Part shown: in pieces, positions 1-7,513 of the stretch
Position numbering within the stretch: the first letter of the stretch is position 1
How the letters are laid out: each line of letters begins with the position of its first letter
Source of the DNA: Candidatus Roseilinea sp. NK_OTU-006
GTDB lineage: Bacteria; Chloroflexota; Anaerolineae; J036; Brachytrichaceae
DNA length: 64,000 nucleotides
Direction: 5' to 3'
Assembly: GCF_012931985.1 (NCBI RefSeq)
Contig: NZ_JAAFGM010000013.1
Span: forward strand, 22,147-86,146
Made by a program: the position numbers and the translations under genes
Notes under the pieces: model-generated
What the model saw: the letters and a program-made list of their open reading frames with translations, nothing else
The model's database searches: none
What the model was told of the DNA's origin: nothing

Positions 1-50
1 CCCAACAGGGTCGTGGGCCCAAAACGCGCGCTATGCCCGCCACGCCGACA

Positions 51-1241
51 TTACTCGAACCACGTGGTGCCCGGGTATTGGTATTGGCGCGCCACCTCCT
101 CGTCCAGCTCGACGCCGATGCCCGGTCGGTCGGTCAGCTCGATGTAGCCGCCTTTGATGATGTCCTCTTTCTCTTTGATGATCGTCGTCCAGTAGGGCCG
201 CTCGTTCCAATGCCACTCCAGCACCAGGAAGTTCGGCACGCTGGCGCACACGTGCGCGCTGGCCATCGTGCCGATGGGCGACGAGACGTTATGGGGGGCA
301 AACGGGATGTAATACAGCTCGGCGAGGTTGGCGATCTTGCGGCCATCACTCAAGCCGCCACACTTGGGCAGATCGGGCATGACAATGTCCACGGCCTGCT
401 TCTGGAGTAGCTCACGGAAGCCGAAGCGTAGATAGACGTTCTCACCGGCGCAAATGGGCGTTTTGCTGTGCCGCTTCACCTCGCGCATCGCGTCAATGTT
501 CTCCGGCGGCACCGGCTCCTCCAGCCAAAGCAGGTGATAGGGGTCCAGGTCGCGCACCAGCCGGATGGCGCTTGGCACATCGAGGCGCGTGTGCACGTCA
601 GCCGCTACAGCCACGTCTTTGCCCGCTGCGCGCGTCACCATATCCACCATTTGCAACATGCGCTCGTGCTCACGCTGCATGGCGGTGTGGTTGAACTTGT
701 CTTTGCTGAACGCGCCCTCTTTGAGCGTAAGCACCTGCGTGTCGGCGTCCACCGGGATGCGATTGGCAGAATATGCGCCAATGTCCAGGTCTATCTTGAG
801 CGCCGTAAAGCCTTTAGCCAACACGCCATGCACGACGCGCTCGACCTCATCGAACGACATGCCCGGGTCCACCTGACAGTCGCAATACATCCAGATCTTG
901 TCGCGGAACTTACCGCCGAGCAGCTCATACACCGGCACGTTCAGCGCCTTGCCCTTGATGTCCCACAGCGCGATCTCGATGCCGGTGAGCGCAGTGATGA
1001 GGGCGCCGCCGGTGCCACCGTCGAAGACATGGCTGCGACGCATCTCCTCGAACAGCGCATCAATGGCGAACGGGTCGCGCCCGATCAGTTTTTGCTCGAG
1101 ATATTGGATGATGGCGATGGCCTGCTTGCCGCCGTGCACGCATTCGCCAATGCCGGTGACGCCGGCGTCCGTCGTGATCTTGACCCAGAGGTGCATGCCA
1201 TGGCCGATGGTGGCAGCCGTTTTGATAGATGTAATTTTCAT
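51..1241 (-). CDS. Enolase-superfamily sugar acid dehydratase (mandelate racemase/muconate lactonizing type)
   Basis: This 396-residue protein has the full-length architecture of the enolase superfamily: an N-terminal capping domain (about residues 1-125) and a C-terminal barrel. Three acidic metal-ligand segments appear in order: AADVHTRLD, WLEEPVPPEN and CAGENVYLR. They are followed by a conserved APHN histidine segment. These features are typical of acid-sugar dehydratases (galactonate, gluconate or mannonate type), which remove water from an aldonic acid using Mg2+. The substrate cannot be fixed from motifs alone. The start is the ATG before KITSIKTAATIG, the usual N-terminus of the family. 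No sugar transporter or kinase lies beside it, so the pathway is open. The protein should be cytosolic. Confidence 0.85.
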   Translation of the reverse strand: MKITSIKTAATIGHGMHLWVKITTDAGVTGIGECVHGGKQAIAIIQYLEQKLIGRDPFAIDALFEEMRRSHVFDGGTGGALITALTGIEIALWDIKGKALNVPVYELLGGKFRDKIWMYCDCQVDPGMSFDEVERVVHGVLAKGFTALKIDLDIGAYSANRIPVDADTQVLTLKEGAFSKDKFNHTAMQREHERMLQMVDMVTRAAGKDVAVAADVHTRLDVPSAIRLVRDLDPYHLLWLEEPVPPENIDAMREVKRHSKTPICAGENVYLRFGFRELLQKQAVDIVMPDLPKCGGLSDGRKIANLAELYYIPFAPHNVSSPIGTMASAHVCASVPNFLVLEWHWNERPYWTTIIKEKEDIIKGGYIELTDRPGIGVELDEEVARQYQYPGTTWFE

Positions 1242-1584
1242 AGTTGCTCAGTTAATAGATTGACCGATTGTGAGATACAAGTGTGTGCGTAAAACGCCTG
1301 CGATGCAACTCGGCGCCGACGATCCAGGGCGCGGATCGGAGCGCGTGAGCGCGCATGCTTACACATCCGCATGGCTGGGCGGTATGGCATTCCCAGCCAC
1401 GGCCAAGTGCGCGTGATGTGCATCCTGGCCGCGCGCCAGCACCAGGACACAGGCATGATCTCAATCGAGCTGGAGGATGCCAACTTCAACGTTGCCGCCG
1501 AAAGCGAACCACAGGTCATCCTGCGGGGGCGCGATTTCCGACCGGCTTGTTGAAGAGATAACGGGACTGTCTGCGCCTGAGCGG
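1242..1584. other. Intergenic region without a convincing gene
   Basis: These 343 bases lie between the divergently read upstream end of the dehydratase gene and the 3' end of the PPK2 gene. Open frames cross the region on both strands, but none has a recognisable domain, a good start or family-like composition. An AT-richer stretch just upstream of the dehydratase start (about 1242-1290) is the likely promoter region. It contains a weak TATTAA 10 nt before the ATG on the minus strand. Confidence 0.5.
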
Positions 1585-2388
1585 TTACTCGATTACGACC
1601 CCGCTCAAGTCCTCCTGCGACTGTGGATAGCGCATCTTGAACCCCTTCAGCGTGTCCAGGATAATGTTCAAGGCGACCCAGTCGCGATACCACTTCTTGT
1701 TAGCTGGGATCACATACCATGGCGCCCATTCGGTGCTGGTCTCGTTGAGGGCATCCTCGTAGGCCCGCATGTAGTCGTCCCAGCGCGCACGCGCTTTCAA
1801 GTCGCCGGTGTTGAACTTCCAGTGTTTGTTCGGGTCATCCAGCCGCGCCTGTAGCCGGCGCTTCTGCTCGTCCTTGCTGATGTGCAGATAGAACTTGAGG
1901 ATGGTCACGCCCTCGTCGGCCAGCATCCGCTCGAACTCACGGATGTGCCGATAGCGACGCCGCCATACTGACTCCGGCACCAGCGCTTGCACGCGCACAA
2001 TCAGCACATCCTCATAGTGGCTGCGGTTGAAGATCACCATCTCGCCTTTGCCGGGTACATGTGGATGTACGCGCCACAGGTAGTCGTGATCGAGTTCGAT
2101 TGGCGTGGGCGCTTTGAAATTGACAACCTTCACACCCTGCGGGTTCACGCCGTCGAACACCGAGCGGATCAGTCCGTCTTTGCCGCCGGTGTCCATGGCT
2201 TGCAGCACCACCAGAAGTTTGCGCTTGTGCTCAGCATACATCAGCTCTTGCAAGCTTTCGAGCTCGTCGTTCAGCTTGTCCACTTGTGCTTTGGCCGCTG
2301 CCTTCTCGCCATCGAACAGACCGGTGTCTTCGGGGTCAAAATCGCTGAGTCGAATAGGACGGCCAGGGGTCACTTTATATCGGTCCAT
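1585..2388 (-). CDS. ppk2: Polyphosphate kinase 2 family protein (PPK2)
   Basis: The protein belongs to the PPK2 family, which transfers phosphate between inorganic polyphosphate and nucleotides. Visible hallmarks are the Walker A-like segment AMDTGGKDGLIRSVFDGVNP, the lid-region FNRSHYEDVLIVRV, and the Walker B-like ILKFYLHISKDEQKRRL. These are followed by the family C-terminal segment WYVIPANKKWYRDW. The length of 267 residues fits a single-domain PPK2 (class I or III). I chose the ATG before DRYKVTPG over an upstream in-frame start because AAGGA lies about 10 nt upstream and the family N-terminus begins there. Whether it favours AMP, ADP or GDP phosphorylation cannot be read from the sequence. 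Confidence 0.9.
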   Translation of the reverse strand: MDRYKVTPGRPIRLSDFDPEDTGLFDGEKAAAKAQVDKLNDELESLQELMYAEHKRKLLVVLQAMDTGGKDGLIRSVFDGVNPQGVKVVNFKAPTPIELDHDYLWRVHPHVPGKGEMVIFNRSHYEDVLIVRVQALVPESVWRRRYRHIREFERMLADEGVTILKFYLHISKDEQKRRLQARLDDPNKHWKFNTGDLKARARWDDYMRAYEDALNETSTEWAPWYVIPANKKWYRDWVALNIILDTLKGFKMRYPQSQEDLSGVVIE

Positions 2389-2481
2389 CGCGCTGTGATC
2401 CTTCGATGCTCGACGACGCGGCGGGTTCGCACATCCGCCTATCATCCTTTTACGTTCACGTCACGGCGTTTGAGCGAGCCT

Positions 2482-3423
2482 TCAAGCCGTCAAGATCGCG
2501 CGCAGCACCGCTGATGAGACGATGCGCGTCTGCTGCACCTTGCGCCGGGCGCACAACATGCGCGGGATGCCGAGCAGGCCGGCGAGCTGGCCCTTCAGCC
2601 GGTTGCGCGCGGCTTGCCCCCGCCAGGCCCGCAGCGCGCTCCAGGCGATGCGCAACTGTTCACCGACGATCGCGCCGAAGTGCGCGCGGATCACCTCGCC
2701 CGGCACGTCCTTGGCCAGCAGCCAGATGAAATTGCGGCCATCGTAGTAGCTGTTGATCACCCCGCCGCCGGTCGCACTGACTTTGTGATAGACGATGGCA
2801 TCGTGGGCGAAGGCACACTTGTAGCCGGCTAACTGCGCTCGCCAGGCCAAATCCACGTCCTCGCATGAGAACTCGAACCGCTCATCCAGCAATCCAATCG
2901 CGTCGAGCATGTCGCGGCGATAGACAGCCGCTGCGCCGCACGCCCCAAAGACGTATTCGACGTCGAATCGGCCGTCATCCAACTGCCACACGCCGCGGTT
3001 GCCCGGCACGCCGCGCACCGAGTAGAAATCGCCCGCGCTGTGCAGGTGGTCGCGCCGGTCGAATAGGCGCAGCTTGCTGGCCACAAAGCCGGCATCCGGA
3101 TGATCGTGAAAGCAGCGCGCCACATGCGCCAGCCAGCGCGGATCTGCTTCCGTATCGTTGTTCAGAAGCGCGATCGCCTGGGCGGAGGGGCTGGCTGCGC
3201 GGATGCCGACGTTGCACGCCCCGGCGAAGCGGCGATTCTCCGGCAGCGCCAGCAGCTTCACCTCGGGGAAGGACTCGGCCACAAGGCGGCGCGACTCGTC
3301 CTGCGAAGCGTTGTCCACCAGGATGACTTCCAGCGGCGGCAGCGTCTGTCGGCGCAACGCATTCAGGCATACCGGCAGGTGAGGCGCGCCATTCCAATTC
3401 GGAATGACCACGGAGATGAGCAT
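2482..3423 (-). CDS. Family 2 glycosyltransferase (GT-A fold)
   Basis: The N-terminus SVVIPNWNGAPHLPVCLNAL and the LVDNASQDES segment are the nucleotide-sugar binding start of a GT2 enzyme. LLNNDTEADP supplies the DxD-like metal site. SCEDVDLAWRAQLAGYK matches the ED acceptor/base motif of rhamnosyl- and related transferases. At 313 residues it is a full single-domain GT-A enzyme. No strong membrane helix is visible, so it is probably cytosolic or peripheral. It likely adds a sugar to a surface polysaccharide or lipid; donor and acceptor are unknown. The start ATG lies 11 nt after a TATAAT on the minus strand. That box overlaps the promoter of the divergent sigma factor gene. Confidence 0.9.
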   Translation of the reverse strand: MLISVVIPNWNGAPHLPVCLNALRRQTLPPLEVILVDNASQDESRRLVAESFPEVKLLALPENRRFAGACNVGIRAASPSAQAIALLNNDTEADPRWLAHVARCFHDHPDAGFVASKLRLFDRRDHLHSAGDFYSVRGVPGNRGVWQLDDGRFDVEYVFGACGAAAVYRRDMLDAIGLLDERFEFSCEDVDLAWRAQLAGYKCAFAHDAIVYHKVSATGGGVINSYYDGRNFIWLLAKDVPGEVIRAHFGAIVGEQLRIAWSALRAWRGQAARNRLKGQLAGLLGIPRMLCARRKVQQTRIVSSAVLRAILTA

Positions 3424-3432
3424 GTGCAGTTG

Positions 3433-3444
3433 AAATTATAATTT
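3433..3444. promoter_or_regulatory. Palindromic bidirectional -10 element
   Basis: The 12-base palindrome AAATTATAATTT holds TATAAT on the plus strand (3437-3442) and on the minus strand (3435-3440). On the minus strand it is 11 nt from the glycosyltransferase ATG. On the plus strand it is 22 nt from the sigma factor ATG, leaving room for the AGGA at 3452-3455. Divergent promoters sharing one -10 palindrome is an inference from sequence only. Confidence 0.6.
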
Positions 3445-3464
3445 CGCGAGTAGGAACTTTCTGC

Positions 3465-4127
3465 ATGCCTACGCTCACGTCATCTCCTACGCGTGAGGCC
3501 AAGCCGAATGCCCTGACCGCGACGCAGTCAGATCACGCGACGGCCAACCCATTCGCGGGCGAAAGCGACCAGGCGCTGGCCCGGCGTGCAAGGACAGACC
3601 GCGAGGCATTCGGCGCGCTCTACGAGCGCCACGTTGCGGCGATCTACCGCTACGTCTTCTACCGCGTCGGCAGCGTGGAGGATGCCGAAGACCTGACGGC
3701 GCGTGTGTTTGCCCGCGCGCTGAAGCACATCCACCATTACAACGACCGCGGCATACCGTTCACGGCCTGGCTGTATCGCATCGCGCACAACGTCGTGGTC
3801 AACTTCCATCGCGACAACCGCCGTCGCCCTTCTGTGCCGCTCGATGAAATCGAGACGCTGCACGAGCCGGCCTCACACACAGACCACGCAGACGCCGATC
3901 AGCGCATTGACAGCGAGCGCGATCGGCAGCGGCTGCTCCAAGCCATTCGCCTATTGCCCCCGGAACGACAACATCTGATCGTGCTCAAGTTCGTCGAACA
4001 ATTGCCAAACGCCGAAATCGGCCAGATCATGCACCGCAGCGAAGGCGCCGTCAAATCGCTGTATCACCGCACATTGCTGCAATTGCGCGAGATCATGGAC
4101 GAACTGGAGCACCCACGCACACCGTAA
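3465..4127 (+). CDS. ECF-type RNA polymerase sigma factor (sigma-70 family)
   Basis: The protein shows a sigma-2 region (about residues 38-110: DREAFGALYERHVAAIYRYV, then VEDAEDLTARVFARAL and FTAWLYRIAHNVVVNFHRD). A sigma-4 region follows (about residues 145-212: LLPPERQHLIVLKFVEQLPN, then AEIGQIMHRSEGAVKSLYHR). Regions 1 and 3 are absent, as expected for an extracytoplasmic function sigma factor. The N-terminal 30 residues are low complexity. The gene is followed after 5 nt by a small membrane protein, whose stop overlaps the start of a histidine kinase gene. This suggests one transcript and a membrane-signal input. An AGGA at 3452-3455 supports the start. Confidence 0.9.
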   Translation: MPTLTSSPTREAKPNALTATQSDHATANPFAGESDQALARRARTDREAFGALYERHVAAIYRYVFYRVGSVEDAEDLTARVFARALKHIHHYNDRGIPFTAWLYRIAHNVVVNFHRDNRRRPSVPLDEIETLHEPASHTDHADADQRIDSERDRQRLLQAIRLLPPERQHLIVLKFVEQLPNAEIGQIMHRSEGAVKSLYHRTLLQLREIMDELEHPRTP

Positions 4128-4132
4128 CGCAC

Positions 4133-4411
4133 ATGACACACACCACGTCAAAACTCACTCCCGAGGACATCGCCTGGCTAGAGCGCCGGCTCAGCGCTGC
4201 AGTTGCGCCGGTTGCGCCTCGCCCCGAGTTCGTCTCGCGCGCCAAGCAAGAGCTGATGGGGGCACCCGTCGTCCATCCACGGTCGGCGTGGGTGAAGCGC
4301 AGCGTGCTGGCGGCAGCCGCGCTTTCTACGTTCTCACTGGTGGCCATGTTGGCCTATTTACGCCGCCACAGGCGAGCCCCGTCGGTGGATCGCGCGCACA
4401 ACAACACATGA
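4133..4411 (+). CDS. Small single-span membrane protein, possible anti-sigma factor
   Basis: This 92-residue protein has a cytosolic N-terminal part with TPEDIAWLERRLSAAVAPVAPRPEFV. One hydrophobic helix (about residues 58-75, VLAAAALSTFSLVAMLAYL) and a basic tail RRHRR follow. It lies 5 nt after an ECF sigma gene, and its TGA overlaps the ATG of the histidine kinase (ATGA, 4408-4411). Position and topology resemble membrane anti-sigma factors, but no zinc-binding HxxxCxxC motif is present. The anti-sigma role is therefore inferred from context only. The N-terminal segment recalls short proteins found after ECF sigma genes in Chloroflexota, which I cannot verify here. Confidence 0.7.
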   Translation: MTHTTSKLTPEDIAWLERRLSAAVAPVAPRPEFVSRAKQELMGAPVVHPRSAWVKRSVLAAAALSTFSLVAMLAYLRRHRRAPSVDRAHNNT

Positions 4412-5613
4412 ACACGGCGTTTGTGATCGGCGTCACGGCGGTTTCTTTTCTCGTCATCGCCATTTTGCTCACACAACTCAGGCGCGCGCTGGACAGCGCG
4501 ACGCGCCTGGGCGATACCATCCGGCGGTTGCGCCGACAGCTCGACACGACCCGCGAAGAACTCGCACGATGCCAAGAAGCTAAAGCAGCGATGGGCGAGG
4601 CGGTGTTCGATCCAGTCATCTTCGTGGACAATCACCGGCAGATCACGGCGTGCAATCACGCCGCCGACCGGCTCGGGATTTGCAAAGTCGGCCACAGCCT
4701 GATCGAAGCGACCCGCTCGTATGAGCTGGATAGCCTGGCCGGCGACACGATCGCCGGGCGCACCGAACTGTCGCGCCAGTTGACCCTGCACAACCACCTG
4801 TTCCGCGCACAAGCTGCCCGCTTCACCGGCGGCGCGGTGATTGTGCTGCGCGACGTGAGCGAACTACAACGCCTGGGCCGCGCCCGGCGCGACTTCGTCG
4901 CGAACATCTCACACGAGCTGCGCACTCCGCTCACCGCCATGAGCCTCCTGCTCGACACCTTTCGCGCCGAATCGGCCAACATCACACCGGCGCAACAACG
5001 CCTGCTTGGACAGATGCAAGACCAGACCGAGTCGCTCACCCAGTTGGTGCAGGAGCTTTCGGAGTTAACGCAGATCGAGTCAGGCCAAATGCCGATGCGC
5101 ATGCTGCGCGCCTCACTGTATGACGTCGCCAACGCAGCCATCACCCGTCTGTCGCCGCAGGCCGAACGGGCCGGGTTGCGCATGATCAACGCCGTCCCCG
5201 AAGCGCAGCGCGGCCTGTTCGACCCAGACCAGATCCGACGTGTGCTCTCCAACCTCCTGCACAACGCGATCAAGTTCACGCCGCAGGGCCAGATCACGGT
5301 TTTCGTCCTGACGGACGAGGAGGCCGAACAACAACTTCAACGGCTGCGCGCCGATCCCAACGGCATAGATTTGACCGCACAGGATGTGTTGATCGTCGGC
5401 GTGCGCGACACGGGTGTCGGCATCCCACACGAGGAGTTGCCGCGCATCTTTGAACGCTTCTACAAAGTGGATCGCGCACGCGGCCAGGGCGGCACCGGCC
5501 TCGGCCTGTCCATCGCCAAACACATCGTCGAAGCGCACGGGGGGCGCATCTGGGCCGAGAGCACGTTGGGCAAAGGCACGACCTTCTACTTCACTGTGCC
5601 GCGCGAAGACTAA
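4408..5613 (+). CDS. Membrane-anchored sensor histidine kinase (PAS, HisKA, HATPase_c)
   Basis: An N-terminal helix (about residues 3-22) anchors the protein and is followed by a coiled-coil stretch. A PAS-like domain (about residues 65-150) comes next. The HisKA domain carries FVANISHELRTPLTAMSLLL, with the phosphorylated His near residue 169. The ATPase domain has the N box NLLHNAIKFTPQG, the G1 box DTGVGIP, the F box RIFERFYKVD and the G2 box GGTGLGLSIAKHI. This is the PhoR/WalK-like order. I placed the start at the ATG overlapping the upstream stop instead of an earlier in-frame codon, because the helix begins directly there. No response regulator gene follows; an OmpR-type regulator at 54504-55265 is a possible but unproven partner. 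Confidence 0.93.
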   Translation: MNTAFVIGVTAVSFLVIAILLTQLRRALDSATRLGDTIRRLRRQLDTTREELARCQEAKAAMGEAVFDPVIFVDNHRQITACNHAADRLGICKVGHSLIEATRSYELDSLAGDTIAGRTELSRQLTLHNHLFRAQAARFTGGAVIVLRDVSELQRLGRARRDFVANISHELRTPLTAMSLLLDTFRAESANITPAQQRLLGQMQDQTESLTQLVQELSELTQIESGQMPMRMLRASLYDVANAAITRLSPQAERAGLRMINAVPEAQRGLFDPDQIRRVLSNLLHNAIKFTPQGQITVFVLTDEEAEQQLQRLRADPNGIDLTAQDVLIVGVRDTGVGIPHEELPRIFERFYKVDRARGQGGTGLGLSIAKHIVEAHGGRIWAESTLGKGTTFYFTVPRED

Positions 5614-5679
5614 AGCGGGTCAGATCGTTAAGCAGCATGGTAACATCGCAGTATCTTCCCATAGACTCGCTCAAAAGCG

Positions 5680-6426
5680 ATGGCCGATTCCCCTATGCAC
5701 ACCCGAAGATACCGAGCCGTGCTCTTCGACCTGGATGGCACCCTGCGCGCGAACCAACCCGAAGGCTTCGAAGCATTCGTGGAATACGCGGGGCGGGTGG
5801 GCATCGCCCTCACTGAAGAGCAGATCAAGATCTGCGAGCGCGAAGCGCATCGCTACTGGGCCAGCGATCGCGTGGATGCCGACATGGCGCGTTACGATCA
5901 GCGTGGCTTTTGGGTGAACTACAACCAGATTTTGCTCAACGCCATGAACGTCGCGCGCGACTGCGCGGATTGCGCCCATCGCATCCAGGACTTGTTCGAC
6001 GGATACGACCCACAAGATGTGGTATTCGCCGACACGCGCCCGGTGTTGCAGGCGCTCCACGACGCCGGCTACACGCTCGGCCTGGTGTCGAACCGCGAAG
6101 AGCCACTCGAACCATTCGCAGAGCAATACGGCATTCGCCAGTTCTTCGCGTTCATGCTCTCGGCTGGCCAGGCCGGTTGCTACAAGCCAGATCCACGCAT
6201 CTTTTATCGCGCGCTGGAGTTGGCCGGCAATGTCCCACCGTCGAAAGCCGTGTATATCGGCGACAACTTCTTCGCCGACGTGATCGGCGCGTTAAACGTC
6301 GGCATGGATGCGATCTTGATTGACCCGCGCAACGTGTTCGAGCGCTACTACACGACGCGCGTCAGGCGCCTGAGAGATGTGCTCAGCTTGATCGAAACGC
6401 GCCAGGCCGAGAGCAATGCGCGCTGA
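5680..6426 (+). CDS. HAD-superfamily hydrolase
   Basis: The sequence starts with the HAD motif I VLFDLDGTLRAN, in which the first Asp is the nucleophile. Motif II is represented by LGLVSNRE, the lysine of motif III by GCYKPDPRIFYRAL, and motif IV by VYIGDNFFADVIGALNVGM. The 248-residue length and helical cap (about residues 25-100) fit subfamily IA phosphatases such as phosphoglycolate phosphatase-like enzymes. The substrate cannot be assigned. An alternative ATG lies five codons downstream (5695). The gene stands 66 nt after the histidine kinase and may be transcribed separately; a TAGACT at 5662-5667 could be its -10. Confidence 0.88.
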   Translation: MADSPMHTRRYRAVLFDLDGTLRANQPEGFEAFVEYAGRVGIALTEEQIKICEREAHRYWASDRVDADMARYDQRGFWVNYNQILLNAMNVARDCADCAHRIQDLFDGYDPQDVVFADTRPVLQALHDAGYTLGLVSNREEPLEPFAEQYGIRQFFAFMLSAGQAGCYKPDPRIFYRALELAGNVPPSKAVYIGDNFFADVIGALNVGMDAILIDPRNVFERYYTTRVRRLRDVLSLIETRQAESNAR

Positions 6427-6514
6427 CCGGACGGACAGGCGACCCCATGGGCGGGTTCGTTGCGCGCCGTGGCGCGACAACGCCGATGCGCATCCGCGCA
6501 AGGTGAGGGGGTGA

Positions 6515-6592
6515 CGCCAGACATACCGAATCCCGCTCGGCTGGGATGAGTACACGGCAGAGGACGATCCCGTGCTCGGCGGCAGCCCTTGA
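6515..6592 (+). pseudogene. Short unassigned coding-like remnant
   Basis: A 25-codon frame between the HAD and methyltransferase genes reads through IPLGWDEYTAEDDPVLGGSP and ends in TGA. It has no start codon and follows a stop. Its composition looks protein-like, so it may be the tail of a decayed gene. I recognise no family, and chance is a real alternative. Confidence 0.15.
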
Positions 6593-6607
6593 GTATTTCG
6601 CATCGCG

Positions 6608-7501
6608 ATGATTTGCGACTACGAAGGTTCGGACTACCGCACGCGCTTCTGGGAAAACGCCGATCGCGCCTACGAGGACGCCGTCGAACGCATTGCCATC
6701 GCGCACATGCTGCCGCCGCGCGGCGCGCGCATGGCCGAATTCGGTGCCGGCTTCGGCCGCCTGGCCGATCTGTATGCCGGCTATGACGAGGTGATTTTGC
6801 TGGACTACTCCCGCTCGTTGCTCGCAGAAGCGCGGCAGCGGTGGGGGCGCGACCCACGCTTCAAATTCGTCGCCGCCGACATCTATCACCTGCCGTTCGC
6901 GCCCGGTGTGCTCAGCGCCGCCACGATGATCCGCGTCATCCATCACATCGCCGATGTGCCGGCTGCGCTGATGCAGATCCGGCGCGCCATCGCGCCCGGC
7001 GGCACGTTCGTGCTTGAATTCGCCAACAAACGCAACCTCAAAGCGATGATGCGCTACCTGGCGCGGCGCCAACGCTGGAACCCCTATGCGCCCGAACCGA
7101 TCGAGTTCGCGACGCTCAACTTCGACTTCCATCCGCGATGGATGTTGCAGGCGCTGCGCGCAGCCGGCTTCGACATCCGCGCCAAGCGGGTCGCATCTTA
7201 CCTGCGCGCCGGTTTCCTCAAGCGCGTCCTGCCGCTCCAAATGATGGTGCGCATAGACGCGGCGCTCCAGCGCACCGCCGCGCTGGCGCTGCTCTCGCCC
7301 AGCGTGTTCGTGCAGTCGGTGGCCGTCGGCCAGGGTCACGAAGCCAAAGGGGAAGGCGCAGCGCTAGTCGGCGAGGGGATCTTCCGCAGCCCGCGTTCCG
7401 GGCAACCGCTGCGACGCGAGGGCGATACGCTGGTGTGTGACGCAGATGGCACGCGCTGGCGCGCAGAGGATAACTTCTATGATTTCAAGGCGCCACTCTA
7501 G
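6608..7501 (+). CDS. Class I SAM-dependent methyltransferase with C-terminal Trm112-like segment
   Basis: The N-terminal two thirds is a Rossmann-type methyltransferase. AEFGAGFGRLADLY is the glycine-rich SAM-binding loop (motif I), LLDYS supplies the acidic residue after strand 2, VAADIYHLPF is motif II, and AIAPGGTFVLEFANK is motif III. The last 55 residues (GEGIFRSPRSGQPLRREGDT and after) resemble the Trm112-like segments fused to UbiE/MenG-type methyltransferases. The acceptor is unknown. The ATG at 6608 starts directly at the conserved DYEGSDYRTRFWE segment. The gene stands alone, convergent with the long operon on the other strand. Confidence 0.85.
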   Translation: MICDYEGSDYRTRFWENADRAYEDAVERIAIAHMLPPRGARMAEFGAGFGRLADLYAGYDEVILLDYSRSLLAEARQRWGRDPRFKFVAADIYHLPFAPGVLSAATMIRVIHHIADVPAALMQIRRAIAPGGTFVLEFANKRNLKAMMRYLARRQRWNPYAPEPIEFATLNFDFHPRWMLQALRAAGFDIRAKRVASYLRAGFLKRVLPLQMMVRIDAALQRTAALALLSPSVFVQSVAVGQGHEAKGEGAALVGEGIFRSPRSGQPLRREGDTLVCDADGTRWRAEDNFYDFKAPL

Positions 7502-7513
7502 CGACCGCCTCGA

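Noticed and set aside
468..1292. 274-residue plus-strand open frame antisense to the dehydratase gene
   Set aside because: It mirrors a strongly conserved enolase-superfamily gene, and its translation is rich in His and Arg with no domain. It is a GC-driven shadow.
1238..1693. 151-residue minus-strand frame between the dehydratase and PPK2
   Set aside because: It overlaps the conserved C-terminus of PPK2, has no recognisable domain and has no ribosome-binding site.
4288..4407. Longer histidine kinase start within the small membrane protein
   Set aside because: The extension is read from another frame of the upstream gene. The ATG at 4408 sits at the stop/start overlap and directly before the membrane helix.
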